A stretch of 64,000 bases of DNA from Cytophagales bacterium Alg240-R148 (GCA_900537185.1 LS999827.1:129001-193000), one strand, 5' to 3'; shown: positions 51,519 through 61,119, counted from the stretch's first letter. A program made the numbers and translations. Notes: generated from the letters alone by a model not told the origin.

Positions 51519-52409
51519 CTATTCCGTACTCCCGTGTTTTCCAATGCGCCAAGTAAAACCTGTAGAAATAAACCAATTAGTCACTTGGATTGGATTGGGC
51601 AATTGGTATAATAAAGGATCGTATGGATCTGGAGATAGGAATGTGTAATCCTTTTTGTACCAGCCTCCATACAAGTCGATTTGAAAATTTGAATTGATCA
51701 TATAAGAAGCGCCACCATCGAACTTATTTTGCCATTCGTTATTTTTTATTTCTGAATAGTGTTCCAGAAAAACTGTAAGCTTCCGCTTAAAAGTTTTGTT
51801 CATATTTATCGCATATATAACGGAGTTATAATCTGAACCATTGTTATTTTTTACACCCAAATTTGTGGCCAACCCCCAAGTATCCCAAAACGTTTGACTC
51901 GTTGCAAGCATCAACTGCGGCTCAAAAACCTCGTCATTTTCACCCAACTTCTGCAAAGCCAACTGTACTCCAATTGTTGGTTTGACACCAGCACCTTTTA
52001 ATACATTAACTCTAGCATTGACTCCGAAACTGGTAGAACTTTTTGGTTCACCTCTATTCGGTAAATAAAACTCCTTATACCATGCCGTTTCTGACACCAC
52101 ATCCAATCCAACTTCAAAGCGCTCAAAAAGACCATATCGAAGGTTGTTTGAGTTGACAAATACTTTGTCATATGCTTCCAAATCTTTAAAACTTGCTCCA
52201 GCGTATTCCAATCCCATTTGCCATTGAAAAATTCCTTTTCCAACTGTATTCGCACTTAGTGCTTGCCCAGGTCTGTCAGAACTTAAAGATTCACTATATT
52301 GAGCACAAGAGGATTGTACAGTTACAAAAAAGATTAAAACGAAAAGTCCTAAAAATTTCAGATAATTTAAAAACACCATGAATACAAAATTATTTCTATT
52401 AATTTTCAC
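51519..52409 (-). CDS. outer membrane barrel protein, MetA-type paralog 2
   Basis: A 296-residue paralog with a signal peptide whose Cys lies in VQSSCAQYSESL, a possible lipobox-like site. It shares the block RPGQALSANTVGKGIFQWQ with paralog 1, encoded by 76 identical bases. The rest of the barrel is only moderately similar. The start overlaps the end of paralog 1 by 11 bp; an in-frame Met ten codons later (MVFLNYL) is an alternative start. Confidence 0.75.
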   Translation of the reverse strand: MKINRNNFVFMVFLNYLKFLGLFVLIFFVTVQSSCAQYSESLSSDRPGQALSANTVGKGIFQWQMGLEYAGASFKDLEAYDKVFVNSNNLRYGLFERFEVGLDVVSETAWYKEFYLPNRGEPKSSTSFGVNARVNVLKGAGVKPTIGVQLALQKLGENDEVFEPQLMLATSQTFWDTWGLATNLGVKNNNGSDYNSVIYAINMNKTFKRKLTVFLEHYSEIKNNEWQNKFDGGASYMINSNFQIDLYGGWYKKDYTFLSPDPYDPLLYQLPNPIQVTNWFISTGFTWRIGKHGSTE

Positions 52410-53232
52410 TGCTATGTTGGCCTATTCTCCAGCTCAGGCCAGTGGAAACAAACCAATTGTTTAGATCCACATCCACGGGGGCTACATCTGGTCCAAACCC
52501 TGGTAATCGCAGCAGGTCTTTGTAATAACCTCCATATAAATCTATTTGGAAATTTTTATTGAGGGCAAAGGCCATCCCTCCATCAAATTTAGGACTGAAT
52601 TCTTTATTGGTCCACTCCCCATAATGCTCAATAAATAACAACAATCCATTGTTAAAAGATTTGTTAAAATTGAGAACATAATTTAGTGTTTCATAATTGG
52701 AATCAACATTGCTTTTAATGCCCAAGTTGATTGAAAGACCCCATGAATCCCAAAAAGTTTGACTTGTTGCAATTACCAATTTGGCATCCCACCCTTTTTG
52801 GTCAATATCGGCTTTTACCATTGATGCATGCATTGCCAAAGCTGGATTGGCATTCTTTCCTTTTAATATATTAGCACGCATGTTTAAACCAAGGTCATAC
52901 ATACCATTAAACACTGTAGTTTCCATGTTACCAGCTTTTTGTTTTCCTTTTTTTAGAGAGAAATCAGCACCTAACTCTACCCTTTCCATTATTCCTATGC
53001 GAAAATTATGCACATTTGAAAACACCCTTTCTTTATAGTCATATTCTTTTACACTATACCCTCCATAATCCAATCCCATTTGCCATTGAAAAATTCCTTT
53101 TCCAACTGTATTCGCACTTAGTGCTTGCCCAGGTCTGTCAGAACCAATGGACTCAGCATATTGAGCCTGAACCAAATAACTCCAAAAAAAGAGCAGAAAG
53201 GACAGAAAAAATTTAATGGTTTCACTTTTCAT
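52399..53232 (-). CDS. outer membrane barrel protein, MetA-type paralog 1
   Basis: A 277-residue paralog with signal peptide (about 1-23, ending VQAQ) and the shared block RPGQALSANTVGKGIFQWQ at about residues 33-52. The barrel ends WFVSTGLSWRIG. First of three tandem copies, 53 bp downstream of the 55-residue small protein gene. The family is annotated as phenol-degradation MetA-type barrels, but the real substrate is unknown. Its place behind Cus-type genes suggests a link to metals or to envelope stress (inference). Confidence 0.75.
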   Translation of the reverse strand: MKSETIKFFLSFLLFFWSYLVQAQYAESIGSDRPGQALSANTVGKGIFQWQMGLDYGGYSVKEYDYKERVFSNVHNFRIGIMERVELGADFSLKKGKQKAGNMETTVFNGMYDLGLNMRANILKGKNANPALAMHASMVKADIDQKGWDAKLVIATSQTFWDSWGLSINLGIKSNVDSNYETLNYVLNFNKSFNNGLLLFIEHYGEWTNKEFSPKFDGGMAFALNKNFQIDLYGGYYKDLLRLPGFGPDVAPVDVDLNNWFVSTGLSWRIGQHSSEN

Positions 53233-53285
53233 AGGGCATGAAGATATCAGAAGCCCTTAAGAAATAAAAATTTTTGGAATGGTTT

Positions 53286-53453
53286 TCAATCGTCCTTCTG
53301 ATCCTCTACCTGCTCTACTTTTACTTCTTGCTCCCAAAATCGATCCTTGCTGCCGTTGTACATCAAACAACCTGAGATGCCTGCTCCAAAAGCAGCTATG
53401 ATTACAAATAAAATAAAGAATACTTTTCTTAGTGTTTTTTTTACGTTTTTCAT
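53286..53453 (-). CDS. small membrane protein (55 residues), unknown
   Basis: Reads MKNVKKTLRKVFFILFVIIA then AFGAGISGCLMYNG and a charged tail ending EQVEDQKDD. One hydrophobic helix (about 11-31) with a basic N-terminus and acidic C-terminus; a Cys at residue 29 sits in a lipobox-like context (GISGC). It lies 33 bp after the 112-residue protein and 53 bp before paralog 1. A longer frame overlaps it on the same strand, but lacks this membrane-protein pattern. No family recognised. Confidence 0.6.
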   Translation of the reverse strand: MKNVKKTLRKVFFILFVIIAAFGAGISGCLMYNGSKDRFWEQEVKVEQVEDQKDD

Positions 53454-53486
53454 GGTACAGTTTTAATAGGATTAAACAATTGTATA

Positions 53487-53825
53487 TCATTTAACCTCTT
53501 GTACCATCGAGCTTGTGTATTGGTGTGTTTTATTAAATGCCGCCATTCTTAAGGTTTGCATAATAGACTCCCACAGAGAGTTGTCTATGGTTTCCGATGT
53601 AGCAGGAAGCTGCCTGGCAATCACAACAACGCGTTTTTGTAGGCCATTTTCAAAGTACAAACGCTGTTTCTTTTGGAAATGGCTGCTCCCTTGAAACACC
53701 CAAGCAACAGAATCTCTATCCCTGGGATAGTAGAAAGAATGGGGGACAGAAAAATTGAGGCACAACAGCGGTATTGCCAGTAATAGGACCTTTAACAAGC
53801 TGCTATGCCTTTGTTTCTTGTACAT
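53487..53825 (-). CDS. exported protein of unknown family (112 residues)
   Basis: A 112-residue protein with a hydrophobic N-terminal segment (about 10-28, LLKVLLLAIPLLCLNFSVPH), then a soluble part of about 80 residues with no motif I recognise (DSVAWVFQGSSHFQKKQRLY). Its ATG shares one base with the stop of the DUF3347 gene (TAATG), so translation is coupled. The context is a metal efflux operon. It could be a periplasmic accessory protein (inference). Confidence 0.6.
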   Translation of the reverse strand: MYKKQRHSSLLKVLLLAIPLLCLNFSVPHSFYYPRDRDSVAWVFQGSSHFQKKQRLYFENGLQKRVVVIARQLPATSETIDNSLWESIMQTLRMAAFNKTHQYTSSMVQEVK

Positions 53826-54313
53826 TATAATGTTTCAATTACTTTACCACAATGCAACATTTTGTCTCCAAAATAAGGATTTAAGACTTCCTTTTGAGCA
53901 CTCAACCAAATGGCACCAGTATTGTCAAAAGCCATTGGGCACTTTTGAACATGAAAGGTCCCTTCTTTTCCATATTTCTTAACCAGTTGTACCACATTGT
54001 TGGACATAGAGTTAAAGTACTCCCGTTGCCTTTCAACAGTGCTCGCTTCGGAAATGTTTTTAGCATCTTTGACCAAATTTTCAACTGCCACTTCTTTCAT
54101 TTGCTTTAAAGCCAACCACATTTCAATGGAGGCCTCAGCCGCTCTTGTTGTATTGCTTTTAACCAAGGCATCTTTCACTTTCAAATAAGCATTAACTACT
54201 TTGGTTGCTTCTTTTTTACTCAATTCCTTTTGAGCATGGGTTTCAAAAGTGGCCATAAAAAGCACCACTAAAAAAACAAATTTAACTGCTTTCATTTTTT
54301 TTAATTTAATCAT
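53825..54313 (-). CDS. stand-alone DUF3347 periplasmic protein
   Basis: A 162-residue protein with a signal peptide (MKAVKFVFLVVLFMATFETH core). ATG 54313 overlaps the stop of cusB (ATGA); a Met six codons later is the alternative. The mature part is a helical DUF3347 domain with a Cys pair: KCPMAFDNTGAIWLSAQKEV then NPYFGDKMLHCGKV. DUF3347 occurs in metal-efflux contexts in Bacteroidota and may bind copper through the Cys and Met residues (inference). A homologous domain is fused to CusB next door. Confidence 0.85.
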   Translation of the reverse strand: MIKLKKMKAVKFVFLVVLFMATFETHAQKELSKKEATKVVNAYLKVKDALVKSNTTRAAEASIEMWLALKQMKEVAVENLVKDAKNISEASTVERQREYFNSMSNNVVQLVKKYGKEGTFHVQKCPMAFDNTGAIWLSAQKEVLNPYFGDKMLHCGKVIETL

Positions 54314-56052
54314 TTAATTACTAAGGTTACTTCTCCACAATTCAACATCATATCGCCAAAATATGGGTTTCTAATATCATCTTGGTCACTAAGCCAGCTG
54401 GCTCCTAGATTGTTATTGGCCATCGGGCAATACTGGATGTATAAGTTGGAGTCAAAAGGGCCTAATACTTGTGCCATTTCAATAATTTCTTTGGACAAAT
54501 CCATAAAGTGGGTTCTTTTTGTTTCTAGATCTTTTGAGGATTTCATCTGTTTCAATGCCGAATAGGTTGTTTTGCTATGTTCTTTCCAAAACGGCTGTAC
54601 AGCCAGCTCAAAATCCGTTTCTTTAATGTTGCCAATGGCCTGTTCCAATGCGTCAACCGCTTGGTTGCTGCGTTCACTATTGCCCTCCACCAACTGTTCT
54701 TTTAAAATTACATAGGCTGCCATTGCCGAAGCCAGCTTTGTTTTGACCGGAGCCGCAACTGGAAGCCGCTTGGGTGTTGCCATCTCCTTTTTGGCCGTAC
54801 CGTGGTCATGGCCAATGGCCACCCCAGTCCCTTCAGGGTTCATCATGCTGGGTTTTCCGGCTAATTGTGCTGCTGCATCAATAGAAAATGTACCTTGAAC
54901 GGCTATTTCTTCTCCTTTTTCTAATCCAGAAACAATGGCATACGCTTCGCCTAAGTCAGCCCCCAAAACTACTTGCCTCATTTGAAAGGCCACCCCAGTT
55001 TGGTGCGTCCTTTTTATATAAACTACGGAACGCTCTCCCGTCCACATTACAGCGGTTTTTGGAACACTCAAAACAGATTCACCAATGGCAGAACTTGTAA
55101 GATTGCCACTAACCAGCATTTCGGGCTTAAATTTTCCGTTTTTATTATCCATCTCTATTCTTGCTCTGGCTACCCTCGTTGCTGGATCTATTACTGGGTC
55201 TATAAAAACTACCGAACCAGAGAATTTTTCACCTGGATATGCTTGCACTTCAAACTCGATGCTCTCCCCTTCTTTCACCCATTGCAAATTGGATTCATAG
55301 ACATCAAAAAGAACCCAAACCGTACTTAGATCTGCTATTTCATACAAAGCGCCTCCTTCCATTATATGGTCTCCCAGGTTTATTTTTTTATCCGTTACCA
55401 CCCCGGTTATGTCCGCCAAAATTGGAAAACTAAGTTGTGGTGCTTGGGACTTTAAAATAGAATTGATTTGTGCATTGGTCAGCTTCCAATTGCGCAATTT
55501 ACTTTTGGTAGCTTCTAATAGTTCTGGATAGGTATCTTTCAGCTTATAAGCTTCGAACAACTCCTCTTGTGCGGTTACTAATTCTGGAGAATAGATTTTC
55601 GCAATTACCTGCCCTTTTGTTACTTTTTCTCCTGTAAAATTGATATTAATTTGTTCAATCCTTCCTTTTATATGGGAGGTTTGAGTAAAGACCTTGCTTT
55701 CGTTGGTATAAATTTTTCCATTCAAATGCACCTGTTTGTTGTTAGAAGCACCTCCTACTTTGGCAGTCCGAACACTAGCCAGTTGCATGGCAGTTGGGGA
55801 CATTTTTACTTCTAAACCGGTACTAGCAGTACTTTCGGTCAAAGGCACCAACTCCATGCCACATATTGGACAATCACCAGGTTCGGGCTGCAGCACATGC
55901 GGGTGCATGGAGCAGGTCCAGGTCTTATTGGTTTCCGTTGCCATTCCTGACACAGGAGCATTTGTTTCTGAAAAAAGTAATTTTCCCAACAACAGCCCTA
56001 AAGCCAATGTCACCACCGCAACCAATAAAGTTTTAACGTTGTTATTTTTCAT
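54310..56052 (-). CDS. cusB: CusB-type RND adaptor with heavy-metal-binding domain and C-terminal DUF3347
   Basis: A 580-residue periplasmic adaptor joining the RND pump to the outer membrane channel. Order: membrane anchor (about 8-27); heavy-metal-binding domain WTCSMHPHVLQPEPGDCPIC with Cys47, Cys61 and Cys64; barrel-sandwich and hairpin domains (about 90-330, QININFTGEKVTKGQVIAKI, FEVQAYPGEKFSGSVVFIDP); and DUF3347 (about 430-575) ending with YCPMANNNLGASWLSDQDD and NPYFGDMMLNCGEV. It starts inside the tolC-type gene end (11-bp overlap) and is coupled to the next gene (ATGA). Confidence 0.93.
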   Translation of the reverse strand: MKNNNVKTLLVAVVTLALGLLLGKLLFSETNAPVSGMATETNKTWTCSMHPHVLQPEPGDCPICGMELVPLTESTASTGLEVKMSPTAMQLASVRTAKVGGASNNKQVHLNGKIYTNESKVFTQTSHIKGRIEQININFTGEKVTKGQVIAKIYSPELVTAQEELFEAYKLKDTYPELLEATKSKLRNWKLTNAQINSILKSQAPQLSFPILADITGVVTDKKINLGDHIMEGGALYEIADLSTVWVLFDVYESNLQWVKEGESIEFEVQAYPGEKFSGSVVFIDPVIDPATRVARARIEMDNKNGKFKPEMLVSGNLTSSAIGESVLSVPKTAVMWTGERSVVYIKRTHQTGVAFQMRQVVLGADLGEAYAIVSGLEKGEEIAVQGTFSIDAAAQLAGKPSMMNPEGTGVAIGHDHGTAKKEMATPKRLPVAAPVKTKLASAMAAYVILKEQLVEGNSERSNQAVDALEQAIGNIKETDFELAVQPFWKEHSKTTYSALKQMKSSKDLETKRTHFMDLSKEIIEMAQVLGPFDSNLYIQYCPMANNNLGASWLSDQDDIRNPYFGDMMLNCGEVTLVIK

Positions 56053-57316
56053 AATCCATAGGGTTAGAAGTAAGGGATTCAATTTCAATTTTTGCCATTT
56101 GTTTGTCTGTTATTGCTTTAATCCTTGCCCTTTTCAGATTCAGCAAACCTTGGTTGGTTCTCAGCACTTCGTCGAATGCAACAGCACCATTGGAATAAGC
56201 ACTTAACAGCAGTTTCATGGTTTGTCTGGTTTTGTCTATCTGCTCCTGATTGGTTTCCAACTCTAACCAGCTCATTTGTTGTTGCACTTGGGCTTTCTGA
56301 AGTTCAAAAAACAAATTATTTCTAGCTTCATTTCTGCTTTTTTCGAAAGATTTTTTCATCTGTTCGTTTTCCTTCATCCGTGTTTTGTACTTTTTCCTAA
56401 ATATTGGGAGGCTCATACTCATCATGGGCATGAAAGCATTTTTTCCATTGTCTGGAACCGAGACATCGTTTCGTTTTCCAATAATCATATAGTCCAAACC
56501 CAAGCCCAGTTGTGGCAAACCTTGTTTTTTAATGAGCACTTTGTTGGCCTCTGATTGGTCCATCTTCAAGGTCCACTTTTTGATACTTGGATGTTCCTTT
56601 AATGTGCTGTCTGTTGCATCAATCGGTGTTCCCTGAATTGGCGGAAGCTCGGCCGAAATATTGAAAGGTATGGTATCCGCCACATTCATGATTTTTTTTA
56701 ATTGTAATACCAATAATTCTATCTGCAAGGCATACTTTTTATGGTCTAAAACACTTTGATCGTACAGGATACCCGTTCTAATAACATCAGACATACTGCC
56801 CTGTGCATTTTTTAATCGGCCAGTAGTTAACTTTTTAAAAGAATTTAGTATGCCCAAATTCTCATATTCCAATGTCTTAAACGCTTCTGTTTGTGCCATC
56901 AAAAAATAGGTCTGCTTTAATTCCAATTCTACTTCCAATTGATTTTCTAAAAACTCTTGGTAAGCCAATTCGGCTTGGGAAGTTTGCACTTTAGATTTTG
57001 CACCTAGGGTGCCAAACCAAGGAAACATTTGCATCAAAGAAATTTTGGCTTGTTGCGGCCCCACCCTTGTTTCTACCGGACTCACAAATACCCCAAAAGA
57101 TACGACCGGGTCTGGTAAGCCACTCACGCGGGTGACTGCTTCCATAGCTGCTTCAAATTTGTAAAAAGAAGCCTGTACTTTTGGATTGTTTTGCACGGCA
57201 TATTTGGTGCATTCTTCTAGCGTTAAGTTGTTCCAATCTTGGGCTTTGGCAGCACCAAAAAGGATTAATACCAGGCATCCAATCCAGCTTATAAATATTT
57301 TTTTTCTACAGTTCAT
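56042..57316 (-). CDS. cusC: TolC-family outer membrane factor (CusC/CzcC type)
   Basis: A 424-residue protein with signal peptide (about 1-25, ending AKAQ). The coiled-coil alpha-barrel repeats show NNPKVQASFYKFEAAMEAVT in the first and LLSAYSNGAVAFDEVLRTNQ in the last repeat. It is the outer membrane channel of the tripartite efflux system. The gene starts inside the stop of the RND gene (ATGA). Confidence 0.9.
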   Translation of the reverse strand: MNCRKKIFISWIGCLVLILFGAAKAQDWNNLTLEECTKYAVQNNPKVQASFYKFEAAMEAVTRVSGLPDPVVSFGVFVSPVETRVGPQQAKISLMQMFPWFGTLGAKSKVQTSQAELAYQEFLENQLEVELELKQTYFLMAQTEAFKTLEYENLGILNSFKKLTTGRLKNAQGSMSDVIRTGILYDQSVLDHKKYALQIELLVLQLKKIMNVADTIPFNISAELPPIQGTPIDATDSTLKEHPSIKKWTLKMDQSEANKVLIKKQGLPQLGLGLDYMIIGKRNDVSVPDNGKNAFMPMMSMSLPIFRKKYKTRMKENEQMKKSFEKSRNEARNNLFFELQKAQVQQQMSWLELETNQEQIDKTRQTMKLLLSAYSNGAVAFDEVLRTNQGLLNLKRARIKAITDKQMAKIEIESLTSNPMDYEK

Positions 57317-60300
57317 GATGCTCCATTAATTGTATTCCTTTTTAATTTAATCTCTTCCCGCCAACAGTAAACTACGGGAAGTAAAAAATAGGTTATTGCT
57401 GCAACCACCATCCCTCCGAAGGCTGGAATGGCCATGGGCACCATAATATCCGCGCCTTTGCCAGTGGAGGTTAACACCGGCATTAGGGCAATTATGGTAG
57501 TAGCGGAGGTCATAATCGCAGGTTTAATTCTTCTCAAGCCTGCCTCAACAACAGATGTTCTTATGCTGGCCAAGGTGTTCGGTTGGTTTTTCTTAAAGCT
57601 CTGGTCCAAATAAGTCCCTATTAATACGCCGTCGTCCGTGGCAATGCCAAACAAAGCTATAAACCCAACCCAAACAGCCACACTTAAATTGATTGATTTG
57701 ATTTGGAACAAAGACCGCAGATCAATGCCCAGGATTTCAAAGTTCATAAACCATGTGGTATTGTACAGCCACAACAAAATAAAGGCTCCACTAAACGCCA
57801 ATAAAATGCCGGAAAAAACCATCAAAGAGGTGCTTATAGATTTAAATTGTAAGTACAAGATCAAAAATATAACAGCCATCACTACTGGTACAATAAGCAA
57901 CAACCGCTTTTCGGCCCGTACTTGATTCTCATAACTTCCTGAAAATTTGTAGCCAATACCGCTTGGGACAATTAATTCACCATTTTTAATTTTTTCATTG
58001 AACAACTTCTGGGCACTTTCTACCACCTCCACTTCAGAAAATCCTTGTTTCTTATCCAATAATACATACCCCACTAAAAAAGTATCTTCACTTTTTATTA
58101 CTTGTGGTCCTCTCACGTATTGGATGTCTATTAAATCTCCTAATAAAACCGGAGCCCCCATTGGAGTTGGAATGTAAATATTCTTTAATTTCTCAGGACT
58201 GTTTCTCAATTCTCTAGGGTAGCGAACCCGAACTGAAAAACGCTCTCTCCCTTCGATGGTAGAAGTAACTGTACTGCCACCAACTGCTGTTTCAATAGTC
58301 TGCTGAACATCTTCAATGTACAAACCATAACGTGCTATGGCGTCTCTTTTAATGTTCAACTGTATGTAGGGTTTCCCTACTATTCGATCTGCAAAAACAG
58401 CCTCCTTCTTTACAGAAGGAAGGGTTTTTAACAGTTTTTCTAATTGTTTTCCAAAGGCTTCAATCGCTTCTAGGTTTGGACCAAATACCTTGATCCCCAT
58501 CGGTGCACGCATTCCTGTTTGCAACATGACAAGCCTGGTTTCAATGGGTTGTAATTTAGGTGCTGAAGTAACACCCGGCAGTTGGGTAACTTTTACAATT
58601 TCGTCCCAAATATCATCAGAAGAACGGATCTCTTTCCTCCAATTCCTAAAATACTTGCCCTTTCTATTGCCTATAAGGTCGCGCTTTGTTATGCCTTGGT
58701 ACAGGGCTTCTTGATTGGATACAGCAGCCCCACCTTTTAACACAAACTTTCCACTGTCATCGACTAAATACCGCTGCCTTCTTCCATTTTGATCCGTGGC
58801 ATATTCCGGTTTATAATTGATTATATTTTCGTACATGGAAATGGGGGCAGGATCCAGAGCAGAATTGACCCGTCCCATCTTACCTACTGCCAATTCAACT
58901 TCAGGAATATTTGCAAGCAACATATCCAATTGTTGTACCACTCTTTTATTTTGTTCCATTCCTGCATGGGGCATGGAAGTCGGCATCAATAAAAAGCTGC
59001 CTTCATCTAATGCTGGCATAAACTCTTCTCCTAAACCAGGAAATATTGCCTCCATGTTGGTATAGAAATTACTTTTCTTTACATCCAACCCTGTATGTTC
59101 CAACTTACCAAAAGCAGAGCCAAATACGCCATCAAAACCCATCCAACACAACATACCCAGAGCAAAAAGCAGCAATGGGACACTTAAAAACAATTGCTTA
59201 TGGGCCAGGCACCATCCCAATATTTGTCTGTAAAATTTCTCTAAACTCAAAAACAATGAAAGCACTAGCCCCATTAACACTACTACAAAAACAAAATTCG
59301 AAAAAACACTGTAAAATGACCCCAAAGGCAGCCAGTGTTTGGACAACAACCATGCAACGGATAGCAACACTACAGCCATAGGTCCGTTTCGCAGCCAATT
59401 TATTTTATCGGCACCCCAATATTGTAACAATACCGAAATAGATAGTGCCAACAGGGTTATTCCGGCCCATATAAACCCCTTAAAAAGCAAAACAACCGAC
59501 ACCATTACGCCCAGCGCAACGAATACCATTTTTGTGATTTTCTTTTTAATTTTCAAATTAAAAACCACCTGAGCTAATGCGGGTAAAATAAAGAGTGCCA
59601 CAATAACTGCAGCTATTAGAGCATACGACTTTGTAAAGGCCAATGGTCTGAAAAGTTTTCCTTCTGCTGCCTGTAAAGTAAAAACCGGCACAAAACTGAC
59701 AATGGTGGTTGCTACAGCAGTGAGTATGGCACCACTTACTTCTGATGCACCTTCATAAATGGCTTTCTTGATATCATTGGGATAATGCTTGATTTTTTGC
59801 ATCATATTTTCCGTTAGTACAATACCCAAATCTACCATGGTACCAATGGCAATAGCGATGCCAGAAAGCGCCACAATATTGGCATCTACCCCGGTGAATT
59901 TCATGGCGATAAAAACCAACAATACCGCCATTGGCAGTAAGCTAGAGATTAACACTGAAGCGCGTAGGTTCAGTACCATGATGATGACAACGAATATAGT
60001 AACGAGCACCTCCAAAGAAAGTGCTGTTTCTAGGGTACCCAGTGTTTCCTGAATTAGTTGGGTTCGATCATAAAAAGGGACAATAGTCAATTTAGAAATC
60101 GTACCATTTTGCAATTGCTTGGAGGGCAAACCTTTTTCTATCTCTTGGATTTTTTCTTTTAAATTTTCAATTACTTCTAAAGGGTTGGACCCATACCGCG
60201 CTACTGCTACTCCACCTACTACTTCTGCACCGTCTTTGTCCAAAACACCCCTTCTGGCAGCGGGTCCTAGCACCACCTTTGCCACATCTTTTATCCGAAT

Positions 60301-61119
60301 GGGAGTGTTGTCTTGAATGTATACTACCGTATTCTCAATATCTTCAATGGACTTAATGTAGCCCAAACCTCTTACCAAATACTCTGCCTGGTTGATTTCA
60401 ATTGTTTTGGCCCCAATGTCTTTGTTTGTTTTTTTAACAGCCACCATCAGCTGGGTTAGGGAAATGCCATACACCCTTAGGGCATCAGGGTCTGCATCGA
60501 TTTGGTACTCCTGAACATACCCTCCAATAGAGGCCACTTCCGAAACGCCATCTACAGCATTCAAGGCATATTTTACATAAAAGTCTTGCACGCTTCTTAT
60601 TTCGTGCAAATCCCAACCTCCCGTTGGCTGACCTAACGAATCCCTTCCTTCAATGGTATACCAAAAAACTTGGCCTAACGCTGTGGCATCTGGCCCCAAT
60701 GAAGGTTGGATGCCCTCTGGCAAGAGCCCCGCCGGCAATGAATTTAATTTTTCAAGGATTCTTGATCGAGACCAATAAAATTCTACCCCTTCTTCAAAAA
60801 TAATGTAGATACTAGAAAACCCAAATATAGAATTACTCCTAATGGTTTTCACTCCAGGTATGCCTAATAAGGAAGTAGTTAAGGGGTAGGTAACTTGGTC
60901 TTCTATATCTTGTGGAGACCTTCCAGCCCATTGCGTAAATACAATTTGCTGATTTTCACCAATATCCGGAATGGCGTCTACTGGAACTGGATATTGCTCC
61001 ATTCCAAAAGAATCCCACTTAAACGGTGCGGTCGATATGCCACCGATAAATAAGAATAAAAATAACAATGCAGCAACCAATTTATGGTCAATAAAATAAC
61101 GTATGAGTTTATTTAACAT
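57313..61119 (-). CDS. cusA: CusA/CzcA-type heavy-metal RND efflux pump
   Basis: A 1268-residue proton-driven pump of the inner membrane. The N-terminus YPVPVDAIPDIGENQQIVFT and SIYIIFEEGVEFYWSRSRI are typical HME-RND. TM4 reads IAIGTMVDLGIVLTENMMQK, close to the CusA-type motif; the TM10 region is LFGIATDDGVLIGTYLDQSF. The EEFMPALDEGSFLLMPTSMP segment is intact. The usual length is about 1050; an extra hydrophobic stretch of about 120-200 residues lies near 535-680, between the two halves. Copper or silver is more likely than zinc, given the HMBD and DUF3347 partners (inference). Confidence 0.93.
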   Translation of the reverse strand: MLNKLIRYFIDHKLVAALLFLFLFIGGISTAPFKWDSFGMEQYPVPVDAIPDIGENQQIVFTQWAGRSPQDIEDQVTYPLTTSLLGIPGVKTIRSNSIFGFSSIYIIFEEGVEFYWSRSRILEKLNSLPAGLLPEGIQPSLGPDATALGQVFWYTIEGRDSLGQPTGGWDLHEIRSVQDFYVKYALNAVDGVSEVASIGGYVQEYQIDADPDALRVYGISLTQLMVAVKKTNKDIGAKTIEINQAEYLVRGLGYIKSIEDIENTVVYIQDNTPIRIKDVAKVVLGPAARRGVLDKDGAEVVGGVAVARYGSNPLEVIENLKEKIQEIEKGLPSKQLQNGTISKLTIVPFYDRTQLIQETLGTLETALSLEVLVTIFVVIIMVLNLRASVLISSLLPMAVLLVFIAMKFTGVDANIVALSGIAIAIGTMVDLGIVLTENMMQKIKHYPNDIKKAIYEGASEVSGAILTAVATTIVSFVPVFTLQAAEGKLFRPLAFTKSYALIAAVIVALFILPALAQVVFNLKIKKKITKMVFVALGVMVSVVLLFKGFIWAGITLLALSISVLLQYWGADKINWLRNGPMAVVLLSVAWLLSKHWLPLGSFYSVFSNFVFVVVLMGLVLSLFLSLEKFYRQILGWCLAHKQLFLSVPLLLFALGMLCWMGFDGVFGSAFGKLEHTGLDVKKSNFYTNMEAIFPGLGEEFMPALDEGSFLLMPTSMPHAGMEQNKRVVQQLDMLLANIPEVELAVGKMGRVNSALDPAPISMYENIINYKPEYATDQNGRRQRYLVDDSGKFVLKGGAAVSNQEALYQGITKRDLIGNRKGKYFRNWRKEIRSSDDIWDEIVKVTQLPGVTSAPKLQPIETRLVMLQTGMRAPMGIKVFGPNLEAIEAFGKQLEKLLKTLPSVKKEAVFADRIVGKPYIQLNIKRDAIARYGLYIEDVQQTIETAVGGSTVTSTIEGRERFSVRVRYPRELRNSPEKLKNIYIPTPMGAPVLLGDLIDIQYVRGPQVIKSEDTFLVGYVLLDKKQGFSEVEVVESAQKLFNEKIKNGELIVPSGIGYKFSGSYENQVRAEKRLLLIVPVVMAVIFLILYLQFKSISTSLMVFSGILLAFSGAFILLWLYNTTWFMNFEILGIDLRSLFQIKSINLSVAVWVGFIALFGIATDDGVLIGTYLDQSFKKNQPNTLASIRTSVVEAGLRRIKPAIMTSATTIIALMPVLTSTGKGADIMVPMAIPAFGGMVVAAITYFLLPVVYCWREEIKLKRNTINGAS

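Noticed and set aside
50645-53232. Phenol degradation role for the three MetA-type barrels
   Set aside because: No aromatic degradation gene is in the window; the family name reflects a distant relative only.
53257-53490. 77-codon minus-strand frame overlapping the 55-residue gene
   Set aside because: It lacks an ATG start, and the alternative frame has a proper membrane-protein pattern and better spacing.
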